From: Actinoallomurus oryzae
GTDB taxonomy: Bacteria; Actinomycetota; Actinomycetes; Streptosporangiales; Streptosporangiaceae
DNA: 64,000 nt
Direction of reading: 5' to 3'
NCBI RefSeq assembly: GCF_039541955.1
Contig: NZ_BAABHF010000042.1
Coordinates: forward strand, 1-64,000
The notes beneath the pieces were generated by a model. That model searched no databases and was not told where the DNA came from. It worked only from the letters and a program-made list of their open reading frames with translations. The number at the start of each line of letters is the position of its first letter. Positions within the stretch are counted from its first letter, which is position 1. Position numbers and translations under genes: made by a program. Positions 1 through 11,517 of this stretch are shown here, one piece after another.

Positions 1-86
1 TGCCCGCCGGCCTCAACCGACCTCACGCCTTCAGCGGCTTGACATCCATAGGAGCATCCCGGCCCGGTCGGCGCGGCGCGGCGCGT

Positions 87-2912
<2,826 letters not shown>

Positions 2913-3091
2913 GGTCGCCTCCGGGAAGCGGTCGGTGCGCTGGGGTCGGTGCGCTGAGAGAACGCCCATTGTCCACCGTGTGACGGTATGCCTGCTACGC
3001 GCCCAGCGGCGCCGCGCCCGGGCACCGGGTGCGGCGACCGGTGCCTGGTCGCCGGTGACCGGCATTCGCGCAGGTCACATACGCTGTCACG

Positions 3092-3307
3092 GTGAGTGTC
3101 ATGGTCGATCGGTACGGGCGGCGCGTCGAGGTGATCCGTCTCGATCGGGGTCATGGCCCGCAACAGTGGATCCGCGTCTCGTGGCGCCGGGTGCTCCTCG
3201 GCCCGGGGACTCCGGGTCTCGGGCAGGGCTACTACCGGTCGGCGGCGGCCGCGCTCGTCCACGTCGACGTCGAGAGCCTCGTCGAGCTCATCGAGCTCCA
3301 CCGCTGA
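3092..3307 (+). CDS. Small conserved-looking hypothetical protein
   Basis: A 71-aa protein with a basic, aromatic-containing N-terminal half (VDRYGRRVEVIRLDRG) and a C-terminal helix rich in Val, Glu and Leu. No signal peptide or membrane span is visible. It starts at GTG with a second in-frame ATG four codons later (MVDRYG), either of which could be used. The 3' end overlaps the convergent regulator gene by 20 bases, which is typical of real compact genes. I do not recognise a function; small proteins of this style occur in actinomycetes, but that is from memory, not a search. Confidence 0.55.
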   Translation: MSVMVDRYGRRVEVIRLDRGHGPQQWIRVSWRRVLLGPGTPGLGQGYYRSAAAALVHVDVESLVELIELHR

Positions 3308-4283
3308 CCGCGCCCGGCGCCTCGCCGACCAAGGCGGCGATGCCGTCCAGGAAACGCTGCAGGCCGAAGTCGAAGACGTCGTCGAGGTCGAAGTCATACC
3401 CCTCCGTGGCGAGCCGCTCGAAGATCGGAAACCGGCCGGTGGCGAAGATCTTCCACAGCTCCGGCTCCTGGGTGTCCATCCACTCCTCGGCGTCCATGCC
3501 GCTGAGAGCCTCCGCCTCCGCCTCGGACTCGATGTTGATCGCGTGGCCCCGCACGTAGTTGAACAGCGCGATGTGGGCGGTGAGGGTCGTCTGCAGGTCG
3601 AGGAGGCCGTCCAGCGAGCCGAGCACCCATTCGGTGAACGGGATGCCGTTGGGGATCGGCTGCGGCCGGGTGGCCGAGAGGGCGGGCGCGAGCCAGGGGT
3701 GACGGCGGAACATCGCCCACAGCGTCCGGGCGGCGACCTCCAGCCGGGCACGCCAGCCCTCCGGCGGATCGTCGGGGAGCGGCCGCTCGGAGAAGGCCGC
3801 GTCCATCATCTGCGCGAGCAGGTCCTCCTTTCCCGCGACGTGCCGGTACAGCGACATCGTCGCCATGCCGAGTTCGGCGGCGACCCGGCGCATCGAGACC
3901 GCGGCCAGCCCCTCCGCGTCGGCGACGGCGATCGCGGTCGCGACGATCCGGTCCGACGTCGCCTCCTCGTCCCCGCCCCGCCGGCGTGGCCGCGGCCCGC
4001 TCGGCCGCGCGGTGGGCCGTGGCGCGGGGCCCGCGTCGGTCGCCACCACCGTGCCGACTCCCGGCACCGCGCGGACCAGGCCCTCGTGACGAAGCTGCGT
4101 GAGCACCTTCGTGGCGGTCGCCATCGCGACGCCCCACCGCCGGGTGATCTCCCGGGTGGAGGGCACCCGGTCGCCCGGCGCCAGCTCACCCGTCGCGATC
4201 CGCTGCCGCAGTTCCGCCACGATCCGGCCGGAACGCGACGCTCTCTGTTCTCCCGGGCTCTGTTCCGTCGAGCTCTGTTCCAC
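3288..4283 (-). CDS. GntR-TetR fusion transcriptional regulator
   Basis: A 331-aa protein with two DNA-binding modules. Residues about 19-85 form a GntR winged helix (RVPSTREITRRWGVAMAT). Residues about 108-155 form a TetR helix-turn-helix (MRRVAAELGMATMSLYRHV), followed by a TetR C-terminal ligand domain to the end. Such fusions are known in actinomycetes. It starts at GTG 4283 behind a strong GGAGGTGG. It is divergent from the FAD monooxygenase at 4463, and the two starts flank two copies of ACTAGTGCAC, so it probably represses both genes and is released by a substrate of the monooxygenase (inference). Having two DNA-binding domains in one chain is the notable point. Confidence 0.88.
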   Translation of the reverse strand: MEQSSTEQSPGEQRASRSGRIVAELRQRIATGELAPGDRVPSTREITRRWGVAMATATKVLTQLRHEGLVRAVPGVGTVVATDAGPAPRPTARPSGPRPRRRGGDEEATSDRIVATAIAVADAEGLAAVSMRRVAAELGMATMSLYRHVAGKEDLLAQMMDAAFSERPLPDDPPEGWRARLEVAARTLWAMFRRHPWLAPALSATRPQPIPNGIPFTEWVLGSLDGLLDLQTTLTAHIALFNYVRGHAINIESEAEAEALSGMDAEEWMDTQEPELWKIFATGRFPIFERLATEGYDFDLDDVFDFGLQRFLDGIAALVGEAPGAVSGGAR

Positions 4284-4295
4284 CGAACCACCTCC

Positions 4296-4305
4296 GCACT
4301 AGTGC
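4296..4305. promoter_or_regulatory. Candidate operator 1 of the GntR-TetR regulator
   Basis: Perfect palindrome GCACTAGTGC next to the Shine-Dalgarno of the regulator gene. The 10-mer ACTAGTGCAC (4298-4307) recurs identically 92 bases away at 4390-4399. The position suggests autorepression. Binding is inferred from sequence only. Confidence 0.6.
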
Positions 4306-4385
4306 ACCTCGCGGCGCCGCCACCCTAGCCGCCACGCTGCGCCGATGTCCGTGACCGCCTTCTCCCCGGGTGCACGGCGCCTCTT

Positions 4386-4399
4386 GTGTACTAGTGCAC
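4386..4399. promoter_or_regulatory. Candidate operator 2, monooxygenase side
   Basis: Near-perfect 14-base palindrome GTGTACTAGTGCAC (6 of 7 pairs match) containing the same ACTAGTGCAC core as operator 1. It sits about 65 bases upstream of the monooxygenase ATG, in the divergent promoter region, where a repressor would block transcription. Confidence 0.6.
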
Positions 4400-4439
4400 C
4401 AAATAAGATATGGCTGTTCAACTCGCTTGCAGTGCAGCA

Positions 4440-4454
4440 TATGTACGCCGTACA
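4440..4454. promoter_or_regulatory. Palindrome directly before the monooxygenase start
   Basis: ATGTACGCCGTACAT has 7-base arms around a central C and lies just before the ATG at 4463. It has a different sequence from the ACTAGTGCAC sites, so it may be a second operator or an element in the leader. It also replaces any clear Shine-Dalgarno, so the mRNA could be leaderless. Confidence 0.35.
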
Positions 4455-4462
4455 TTCCGGTC

Positions 4463-5671
4463 ATGCGAAACACCGAGATACTCGTTTCCGGCGCCGGGAT
4501 CGCCGGAGCGGCAGTGGCGTACTGGCTACGCGCGGCGGGCTTCACGGTCACGGTCGTGGAGCGCGCCCCCGCCCCCCGCCCGGGCGGGCAGACCGTGGAC
4601 CTGCGCGGCGCCGGCCGCGAGGTGATCATCCGCATGGGACTGATGGACCAGGCGCGTGCGGCGGCCGTCGAGCAGGACGGCATTGCGATGGTCGATGCCA
4701 AGGGCCGGGTCAAGGGGACCATGTCGGCCGACGCCTTCGGCGGCGAGGGGATCATCTCCGAGATCGAGATCCTCCGCGGCGACCTGGCCCGCGTTCTGTA
4801 CGAGGCGACACTGCCGGACACCGAGTACGTCTTCGACGACACGATCACCGGCCTCGACCAGGACGACGACGGCGTCACCGTGATGTTCGAGAAGGCGCCC
4901 TCGCGTCGGTTCGGGCTGGTCGTCGGCGCGGACGGCATGCACTCCGTGGTGCGTGCGCTGGCCTTCGGCTCCGAGGCGGACTGCGTCCGCCCGCTGAACC
5001 TCTACAACGCCTGGTTCACGATCAACGAGGGCATGGACCTCGGTGGCTGGTACCGCATGTTCAACGCGCCGGGCGGGCGCGTGGCGTCCGCGCGGCCGGG
5101 CCGGCTCCCCGGGGAGGTCAAGGCCGCCCTCGCCTTCCGGTCCCCGCCGCTCGCCTACGACCGGAGCGACCTCGGCGCACAGCGGGACCTGGTGGCGAGC
5201 CGCTTCGCCGGCGTCACGGGCTGGGAGGTGCCGCGGCTGCTGCGCGGGATGGAGACCGCGCCGGACTTCTTCTTCGAGCCGATGGGACAGGTGCACCTGG
5301 ACGGCTGGTCGCGCGGGCGCGTGGCGCTCCTCGGCGACGCCGGTTACTGCCCGACGCCGCTCACCGGGCTGGGCACCAGCCTGGCCCTGGTCGGCGCGTA
5401 CGTGCTGGCGGGCGAACTCGCGGCGACCGGCGACCACCGGGCCGCGTTCGCGCGCTACGACGAGATCATGCGCCCGTACGTCACCGAGGCGCAGAAGCTG
5501 CCCCCGGGCGGCGCCTCCGGCTTCGCGCCGTCCAGCACCCTGGCCATCCGCATGCGGGCCGCCTCGATGCGCTGGATGACCCGCTGGCCGATGCGGCCGC
5601 TGATCGCCAAGCAGTTCGCCAAGGCGGGCAACATCACCCTGCCCGAATACCGCCGGCTCGCCGTACGGTAG
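4463..5671 (+). CDS. FAD-dependent aromatic-type monooxygenase
   Basis: A 402-aa flavoprotein hydroxylase of the PHBH/TetX-like class. The N terminus has the Rossmann motif GAGIAGAAVAYWLR (about residues 9-22). The second FAD signature is VALLGDAGYCPTPLTG around residue 290, and the following GLGTSLALVGAYVLA helix is typical of the family. It should use FAD and NAD(P)H to insert one oxygen into an aromatic or polyketide-like small molecule; the substrate is unknown. An upstream in-frame ATG at 4370 would place the operator inside the coding region, so 4463 is preferred, which starts directly with MRNTEILVSGAG. It is probably controlled by the divergent GntR-TetR fusion regulator. Confidence 0.9.
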   Translation: MRNTEILVSGAGIAGAAVAYWLRAAGFTVTVVERAPAPRPGGQTVDLRGAGREVIIRMGLMDQARAAAVEQDGIAMVDAKGRVKGTMSADAFGGEGIISEIEILRGDLARVLYEATLPDTEYVFDDTITGLDQDDDGVTVMFEKAPSRRFGLVVGADGMHSVVRALAFGSEADCVRPLNLYNAWFTINEGMDLGGWYRMFNAPGGRVASARPGRLPGEVKAALAFRSPPLAYDRSDLGAQRDLVASRFAGVTGWEVPRLLRGMETAPDFFFEPMGQVHLDGWSRGRVALLGDAGYCPTPLTGLGTSLALVGAYVLAGELAATGDHRAAFARYDEIMRPYVTEAQKLPPGGASGFAPSSTLAIRMRAASMRWMTRWPMRPLIAKQFAKAGNITLPEYRRLAVR

Positions 5672-5756
5672 ACCCTGTCTCGACGTCGCCGCCCGTAGCG
5701 AGCGCCGCGCAGGAGGACGGCGGAGCTTCGAGCCGGGCCCTGGGGCGGCCGGGCCG

Positions 5757-8180
5757 TCACGGGCGCGAGGCCGTGCCGCCCTGCTGCTCGACCACCCATG
5801 CCGCGATCTCCGCCCGGCCCGTGAACCCCAGTCGGCGCAGGATGGCGCTCACGTGCGACTGGACGGTACGGGGACTGAGGAACAGCACCGAGGCGATCTG
5901 CTTGTCCGTCTTCCCCTCGGCGATCAGCTCGGCCACGGCGCGCTGTTTGTCGCTGAGCAGCCGGTTCGCCGACCGCTGCCGGGAAGGGGCGCCGGACCGG
6001 GGCGTGGACGGCTGGCCCAGCGCCAGGTCGACCGCGGCGCCGAACTCCATCTCCACGCCGTGCCCCTCGGCCTCGTCGTACGCCGCGTCGCCGAGGGCGA
6101 GCCGCGCCTGCTCGACGCAGGCGGTGTGCGCCTCCAGCCAGGGACGCAGCCGGTGGATGGCCACGCCGAGCGCCTGCTGCATGTTCCGCGAGGCGCCCAG
6201 CAGCACGGCCGCCTCCTCGTGGCGCCCGCGGGCCACCGCGCACCACGCGAGCGACTCCACGCCCCAGATCGACCCCCAGCGGTCGCCGATGTCCCACTGG
6301 GTGCGCAGCACGGACCGGAACATCGCGGCGGCGGCCGGCGGGTCACCGTGGCGGAGCTCGGCGACGGCACGGGCCCACTGGGCCCAGGAGGCCGCCCAGG
6401 TCGCGCCCCGGGCGCGGGTGTCGGCCAGGTGCCGGTCGGCGATGGCGAACGCGTCCGGCGCCGGCGCGGTGAAGGCGGCCGCGATGGCGTGGAACATCTC
6501 GGCCATGGGCAGCAGGCGGGTGTCGTTCATCGCGGCCAGCTCGTCGCGTACGGCGGCCCACAGCGTGAGCGCCGCGGGGTCGCCGTGGACGAACAGGTCG
6601 GTCGAGGCGGTGAGGAAACGGTGGGCGGCGAGCGCGAACGCCGCCTCGTCTCCTCCGGACACCGCGGGTGCCAGCGCGCCGCACCGGCGCAGCAGGGTCT
6701 CGGCGTTGACCTCGTCGCCCAGGCACAGCGCGATCCAGCCCGCCTGCGCGAGCACCGTCAGCCGGAGCGGGGCGGCCGCGGCGTTTCCGGCCAGGGCCTC
6801 CTCGGCCCGCGACAGGGCCCGCATGCCCTCGCCCAGCGTGCCGCCGAAGAACCACAGCCGAAGGGCGGTCAGCGCGGAGGCGAGCCGCGCGCCGACCTCG
6901 GCCTCCTCCAGCGTCGTCGCGGCGGCGCACCGGTCCAGGACGGCACGGTGGTTCGGCAGGTCCTGGCGCGCCTCTCCCAGGTAGCGTGCCTCGTCGGGCC
7001 CGTACCAGTGCCGGCTGTACCACTCGGCGCGGTCGAGTAAGTAGGCGCTGAGCCGGCGGTGTGCGACCGTCTCGTCGCCGGACGGCGGCGCGGGCCTGCC
7101 CTCCGGGTCCGGCAGGTCCCCGGTGCGCGAGCCGAGGCGGGCCAGTCCGTACTCCCGTACGGTCGCGAGCATGGAGTACCGGGTCGGAATCGAGTCGGTG
7201 TCGGCGACGACGATGCTCTTGGCGGCCAGTTCGCCGAGGACCGCCGGCACCTGGACGGCCTCGAGCTCGCCGTCGGCGGCGACGGCCATCGCCGCCTCCA
7301 TGGTGAAGCCGCCCGCGAACACCGCCAGCCGGGCCCACAGCAGCCGCTCGGCCGGCGAGCAGAGCTGGTAGCTCCACTCGAAGCTGTCCCAGAGGGTGCG
7401 GTGCCGGGCCGGGGCGCTCATGTCCTTTGAGAGCGTCCGCAGCCGGAACCCCGACAGCATCGACACGATCTCCGCGACGGACATCACCCGGACCAGCGGC
7501 GCCGCGAGCTCGATGGCGAGCGGGATGCCGTCCAGCATCGCCACCAGGCGGGCGACGTCGGCCGCGTTCCGCGGCGTGATCGCGAAGTCCGCGCGCGCCG
7601 CGGAGGCCCGCGCCTCGAACAGGCGTACCGCCTCGTACTCGGTCACCACGGCGCGCTCGGGGTCCGCCGGGACGGTGAGCGGCGGCACGTCGATCACGTG
7701 CTCGCCCTCACAGCGGAGCGGCACCCTGCTGGTCGCGATGATCCGGAGCTCGGGGCAGTCGCGCAGGAGGCGGACCACCAGGGGCGCGAGCGTGCGGATG
7801 AGGTGCTCGCAGTTGTCGAGCACGAGCAGGGCCGCCCGCCTGCTCAGCGCCGCGACCAGGACGTCGCCGGGCTCCCGCGCCGACACGTCGTCGACGGGCA
7901 GGGCGTCCAGGATGACCCGGCCGGCCGAGGCCGGGTCGGTGTGGGAGGCGAGGTCGACCCACCACACGCCGTCGGGCTGGGCGCGGCGGGCCTCGTTCGC
8001 CAGCCGCATCGCGAGCCGGGTCTTGCCCGTGCCGCCGGCCCCGGTCAGCGACAGCAGCCGGACACGTGGGTCGGACAGCCGCGCCTTCACCGAGGAGAGC
8101 AGCTGCCGGCGGCCGATGAGGCCGCTGAGCTCGGCCGGGACGTAGCCGTCGCGCCAGCCGTCCGCGGTGCGTTCCGTCAC
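5757..8180 (-). CDS. Large ATP-binding LuxR-family regulator (LAL/AfsR-like)
   Basis: About 807 aa from GTG 8180. Near the N terminus is a STAND/AAA-type ATPase: P-loop GAGGTGKT (about residues 47-54), Walker B region LLVLDNCEHL, and the RVPLRCEGEH sensor-type segment common in actinomycete regulators. A long helical TPR-like middle follows. The last 65 residues are a LuxR helix-turn-helix (LSDKQRAVAELIAEGKTDKQ). It lacks the N-terminal SARP DNA-binding domain of true AfsR. Such proteins switch on secondary metabolism or transport genes when nucleotide-bound. The reading frame is open upstream to 8402, but that extension has low-complexity content. It may regulate neighbours; no target is evident. 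Confidence 0.85.
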   Translation of the reverse strand: MTERTADGWRDGYVPAELSGLIGRRQLLSSVKARLSDPRVRLLSLTGAGGTGKTRLAMRLANEARRAQPDGVWWVDLASHTDPASAGRVILDALPVDDVSAREPGDVLVAALSRRAALLVLDNCEHLIRTLAPLVVRLLRDCPELRIIATSRVPLRCEGEHVIDVPPLTVPADPERAVVTEYEAVRLFEARASAARADFAITPRNAADVARLVAMLDGIPLAIELAAPLVRVMSVAEIVSMLSGFRLRTLSKDMSAPARHRTLWDSFEWSYQLCSPAERLLWARLAVFAGGFTMEAAMAVAADGELEAVQVPAVLGELAAKSIVVADTDSIPTRYSMLATVREYGLARLGSRTGDLPDPEGRPAPPSGDETVAHRRLSAYLLDRAEWYSRHWYGPDEARYLGEARQDLPNHRAVLDRCAAATTLEEAEVGARLASALTALRLWFFGGTLGEGMRALSRAEEALAGNAAAAPLRLTVLAQAGWIALCLGDEVNAETLLRRCGALAPAVSGGDEAAFALAAHRFLTASTDLFVHGDPAALTLWAAVRDELAAMNDTRLLPMAEMFHAIAAAFTAPAPDAFAIADRHLADTRARGATWAASWAQWARAVAELRHGDPPAAAAMFRSVLRTQWDIGDRWGSIWGVESLAWCAVARGRHEEAAVLLGASRNMQQALGVAIHRLRPWLEAHTACVEQARLALGDAAYDEAEGHGVEMEFGAAVDLALGQPSTPRSGAPSRQRSANRLLSDKQRAVAELIAEGKTDKQIASVLFLSPRTVQSHVSAILRRLGFTGRAEIAAWVVEQQGGTASRP

Positions 8181-8551
8181 TCGATCCGCCCGTCTTCGCG
8201 TCCCCGCCGCAGGAACGCGTACGTCACATGACCAACCGATCGTAGTGATTCCGGTGCCCGTTCCGCCGCTGAGCCGGCCATCCGTCTCACCGCCCGGGTT
8301 CTCCCAGAGCATGCCGACCGAGGGCGCGCCGGCGTTCCGGGGCGGCGAGGCGACCTGGCGGCCCGGTCCGTTCCACCGCGCCCTGCCCGTGCGCTTCACC
8401 ACCGGCCGCCGCCCGTCCGCGCCACCGGGTCGGCTGATGGGGCGATCTGCCCCGATCTGGCCGAAGGCGGGCGGTATCGGGGCAGGTCAGGTCCGGTCGG
8501 GAAACGGCGACGACTATCACGGTAGTACTACCGGAGAGTACTCTCGGCGGA
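8181..8551. other. Intergenic region between LuxR-ATPase and BlaI-type genes
   Basis: About 370 bases without a convincing gene. It must hold the promoters of both flanking divergent genes. The last 31 bases contain two perfect palindromes, listed separately. The rest is G+C rich and shows no recognisable element; the left part could encode an N-terminal extension of the LuxR protein if an earlier start is used. Confidence 0.5.
8521..8545. promoter_or_regulatory. Twin palindromic operators upstream of the BlaI-type gene
   Basis: Two perfect 12-base palindromes stand side by side: GGTAGTACTACC (8521-8532) and GAGAGTACTCTC (8534-8545). They share the core AGTACT and their centres are 13 bases apart. 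They end six bases before the ATG of the repressor, so they overlap the promoter or leader and fit autorepression by a BlaI/MecI dimer pair (inference). Confidence 0.65.
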
Positions 8552-8962
8552 ATGAGTGCTGAGCCCCCCGCGCCCGAGCCTTCCGCCGAGCGGTCCACCC
8601 GCGATGGCGTCCGGCGTCAGCCCGGAATGCTCGAGGACGAGGTGCTGGCCGTGCTCTGGACGGGCGGGCGGGCGATGACGCCCGCGGAGGTGCGGGGCCG
8701 GCTCGACGACCGGCTCGCGTACACGACCGTGATGTCCACCCTGGCGCGGATGTACCGGAAGGGGCTGGTCTCCCGCCGCCCGGTGAAGAAGGGGTACGCC
8801 TACCTTCCCACCGTCGACGAGGCCTCCCACACCGCCCGGGCGATGACCGACCTGCTGAGCCGCCGTCATGATCACGCGGGCGTGCTGGCGAGGTTCGTGT
8901 CGTCGCTGAGCCCGGAGGACGAGGCGTTCCTGCAGCGCCTGCTGCGCGGCGAGGACGCCTGA
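8552..8962 (+). CDS. BlaI/MecI/CopY-family transcriptional repressor
   Basis: A 136-aa winged-helix repressor: DEVLAVLWTGGRAMTPAEV, then LAYTTVMSTLARMYRKGLV as recognition helix, then the wing VSRRPVKKGYAYLP, then a helical dimerisation tail. Family members are released from DNA by proteolysis through a membrane sensor protease (BlaR1/MecR1, M56). No such partner gene is adjacent, so its signal is unknown. Twin palindromes immediately upstream suggest autoregulation. The start ATG is weakly supported by the purine-rich CGGCGGA before it. Confidence 0.88.
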   Translation: MSAEPPAPEPSAERSTRDGVRRQPGMLEDEVLAVLWTGGRAMTPAEVRGRLDDRLAYTTVMSTLARMYRKGLVSRRPVKKGYAYLPTVDEASHTARAMTDLLSRRHDHAGVLARFVSSLSPEDEAFLQRLLRGEDA

Positions 8963-9106
8963 GAAGCCACTCGTAGGCCCGCGTCTGCGTGGACGACACC
9001 GGCACGGGCGACCCACGGTGTGCGGCGGCATCCGTTCGCCGCGATACTGACCTCGCGGTGCACTGAAGATCTTTGTGGGTGACTGACCGGGGGAAGGGCG
9101 AACCGC

Positions 9107-11287
9107 ATGGCCATGGCAGGCGCCGATCAGATCGGTTACCGTTCGGGCGCTCCCGGTGATCCGCTGGGGCGTTTCGAGCTCACCGTCCGGCCGGACGGCG
9201 GCGCGCGGCTGGACCATCGTGACGCCAGGAGGCTACGGGTGTGGACCGCGCGGCTCGAACGGGCGGTGTGGTCCCGGCTGCTCGACGCGCTGGACCGGTC
9301 CGGCTTTCCGGAGATCGAGCCGGCGCCGGTCCCCCCGGGCGCCGCGCGCCGGGAGCTGACCGTCCCCCCGGCCGGGGAACTGGTGTTCGCCTGGAACGAC
9401 GACGTCGCCGCCCCGGCGCTCGGCGAGGTCTTCCGGATCCTCGACGCCCTGGTACGCCAGGTGAGCGCCGGAGCCGTACGGTCCACGGCCGACGCGCTGC
9501 CCCAGGTGGCGCACTGGTGCGGCGAGACCGAGCCGTCCGAGGCGGTGAACGCCGCCTCCGGTGCGGCGGCGTTCGGTACCGTTTCCGGGCGGCCGGCCTA
9601 CGTCGTCGCCGCGGACGAGATCAAGGTCTCCTCGCTGCCCGGTCATGAGCCGGTGGGTGTTCCCGTCATCAGCCGGACGAAGTGTCGGTCCGTCGCTCTC
9701 GGCACCGCCGGAGGGCGTGACCTGCTCGCCGTGGCGGGTGATGATCATCTGATCAGGGTGTGGGATGCGCGTACGGGCGAGCTGGTGCACTCCAGAGCCG
9801 GTCACCGGGGGCCGGTGACCGGGGTGGCGGCCGGCGAGGCCGCGGAGCATCTGGTCGTGCTGTCGGTGGGCGTGGACGGCCAGGTACGCGCGTGGGCGGA
9901 TGGAACCGCTGCCGAAGCGGGCGCCGTCTCTGTCGTGGACGGCGGGCTGACGAGTGTCTGCCATGCCCGCGTCGCCCGTCGTGATCTCATCTGCGCGGGT
10001 TCCGACGATGGTGCCGTCCGCATCTGGGACGCCGCCGACGGTGAGAGTGTCCGCACGCTGCGCGGCCACACCGGCTGGGTCAACGCCGTCGCCATGACCG
10101 GTGCACCGGGTCCTGGCCTCGTGGCGACCGGCGGGGCGGACCGCGTCGTACGGCTGTGGGATCCATCCGACGGGCGGCAACTCCATGAGCTGGCGGGACA
10201 CACCGACAGCGTCACCGGCGTCGCGTTGACCGTCATCGGCGACCGCCAGGTGGTCGGGTCCTGCTCGCTCGACGGGACGGTACGTACGTGGGACGCCGTC
10301 ACCGGCGAGCCGATGGCCGGCCGGCCGGCGGAGAGCGGTTGGCTCACCGGTATCGGGTTCGTCCGGACCGCGGACGGAACGGCCGCCGTGACCAGCGGGA
10401 CGGACGGCACGGTGCGGCTGTGGGACGCGGTGGGCGGTGCTCCGCTGGCGACACTGGCGTCGGAGTCGGTCCCGGCCTGCGTGGCCACGACCACCAGGAG
10501 CGGCCGGTGGACCGTCGCGGCCGGGTTCAAGGACGGTTCGCTACGCGTCTGGAGCGATGGGACGCTCACCCGTACGATCCCCCCGTCCGACGGGGCGATC
10601 ACGGCGGTGGCCTTCGGGCCCGGAGGCCTTGTCTCCGGTACGGACAACGGCACGCTGCGCGTCCATGATCCCGACAGCGGCGACGAGTCGCGGGTTCCGA
10701 CCCCGCATACCGCACCGGTCCTGTCGCTGGCGTTCGCCGACGATCTTCTTGTCTCCGGTGGAGCCGACGCCGTCGTGCGTACCTGGCGGGCCCTGTCGGG
10801 TGCGCCGGTGGCCCGGTTGCTCGGCCACACCGCGGGTGTCGCGGCCGTGGTGACCGGTCGCGTCGGCGGCCGCACCGTGATCGCCTCCGCTGGCTACGAC
10901 CGGGTGGTGCGCACATGGGACGCCGCCACGGGCCGCCCGTTGCTCGCGATCCACGGCCATATGTATCCGGTCTATGCGCTCGCGTTCGGCGACGGGTGGC
11001 TCGCCTCGGCGGGCTATGACGGCTTGGTACGGGTCTGGGATGCCGCTACCGGAGCGCAGGTCGCGCAGCTCCCGGGAGACGAGGGGCCGGTCAGAGCACT
11101 GTGCTTCGACGGGAACGATCTCGCGGTCGCCGCCGCGGACGGCACCGTACGGCTGTGGCGGCTTCCCGCGGGTGAGCTCATCGATCAGACCGGTGTCCCG
11201 CAGACTCCCCAGGCGGCGGCGTTCCTTGACGGCCGCCTCAACGTCGCCGGTGAGCAGGGCGTGGTGACATGGGCGCGCGATCGCTAG
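9107..11287 (+). CDS. WD40-repeat beta-propeller protein
   Basis: A 726-aa protein. The first ~170 residues are a distinct domain of unknown type. After it come about twelve WD40 blades recognisable by repeats such as VRIWDAADGESVRTLRGH, VRLWDPSDGRQLHELAGH and VRTWDAATGRPLLAIHGH, enough for two six-bladed propellers. There is no signal peptide or membrane span, so it should be cytosolic and act as a protein-binding scaffold. It starts at ATG 9107 after a GGGGGAAGGG ribosome-binding site. It is followed after 230 bases by the YbaB-like gene and the toxin; such propellers often neighbour polymorphic toxin loci, but a functional link is an inference. Confidence 0.85.
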   Translation: MAMAGADQIGYRSGAPGDPLGRFELTVRPDGGARLDHRDARRLRVWTARLERAVWSRLLDALDRSGFPEIEPAPVPPGAARRELTVPPAGELVFAWNDDVAAPALGEVFRILDALVRQVSAGAVRSTADALPQVAHWCGETEPSEAVNAASGAAAFGTVSGRPAYVVAADEIKVSSLPGHEPVGVPVISRTKCRSVALGTAGGRDLLAVAGDDHLIRVWDARTGELVHSRAGHRGPVTGVAAGEAAEHLVVLSVGVDGQVRAWADGTAAEAGAVSVVDGGLTSVCHARVARRDLICAGSDDGAVRIWDAADGESVRTLRGHTGWVNAVAMTGAPGPGLVATGGADRVVRLWDPSDGRQLHELAGHTDSVTGVALTVIGDRQVVGSCSLDGTVRTWDAVTGEPMAGRPAESGWLTGIGFVRTADGTAAVTSGTDGTVRLWDAVGGAPLATLASESVPACVATTTRSGRWTVAAGFKDGSLRVWSDGTLTRTIPPSDGAITAVAFGPGGLVSGTDNGTLRVHDPDSGDESRVPTPHTAPVLSLAFADDLLVSGGADAVVRTWRALSGAPVARLLGHTAGVAAVVTGRVGGRTVIASAGYDRVVRTWDAATGRPLLAIHGHMYPVYALAFGDGWLASAGYDGLVRVWDAATGAQVAQLPGDEGPVRALCFDGNDLAVAAADGTVRLWRLPAGELIDQTGVPQTPQAAAFLDGRLNVAGEQGVVTWARDR

Positions 11288-11336
11288 CCGGGCGCTTGCA
11301 AAACACCCAAAGGCGGATATTTCACCCCATGATCAA

Positions 11337-11357
11337 TTATCGGTGGATGGCCGATAA
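11337..11357. promoter_or_regulatory. Inverted repeat upstream of the toxin operon
   Basis: Arms TTATCGG and CCGATAA separated by 7 bases, inside the locally A+T-rich gap between the WD40 gene and the YbaB-like gene. It could be an operator or a weak terminator for the WD40 gene; there is no T-run directly after it, which favours the operator reading. Confidence 0.35.
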
Positions 11358-11517
11358 GGTGCTTTCTACCGGGTGACAGCACGGTGTTCGCGGTCGGGGG
11401 ATGTCCGCCATCCATGGTGTTCGCGCTAGGTCCTCATCATTTCTGTCCGGTGGCCTGCCGGTCCCATCGCCGTCTGTCCTCGGCACCTGGCGTCGTCGGG
11501 GGAGTCGGAGCTGTCGT

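Noticed and set aside
8528..9217. Minus-strand frame opposite the BlaI gene (229 codons)
   Set aside because: No motif, overlaps a clear repressor gene on the other strand.
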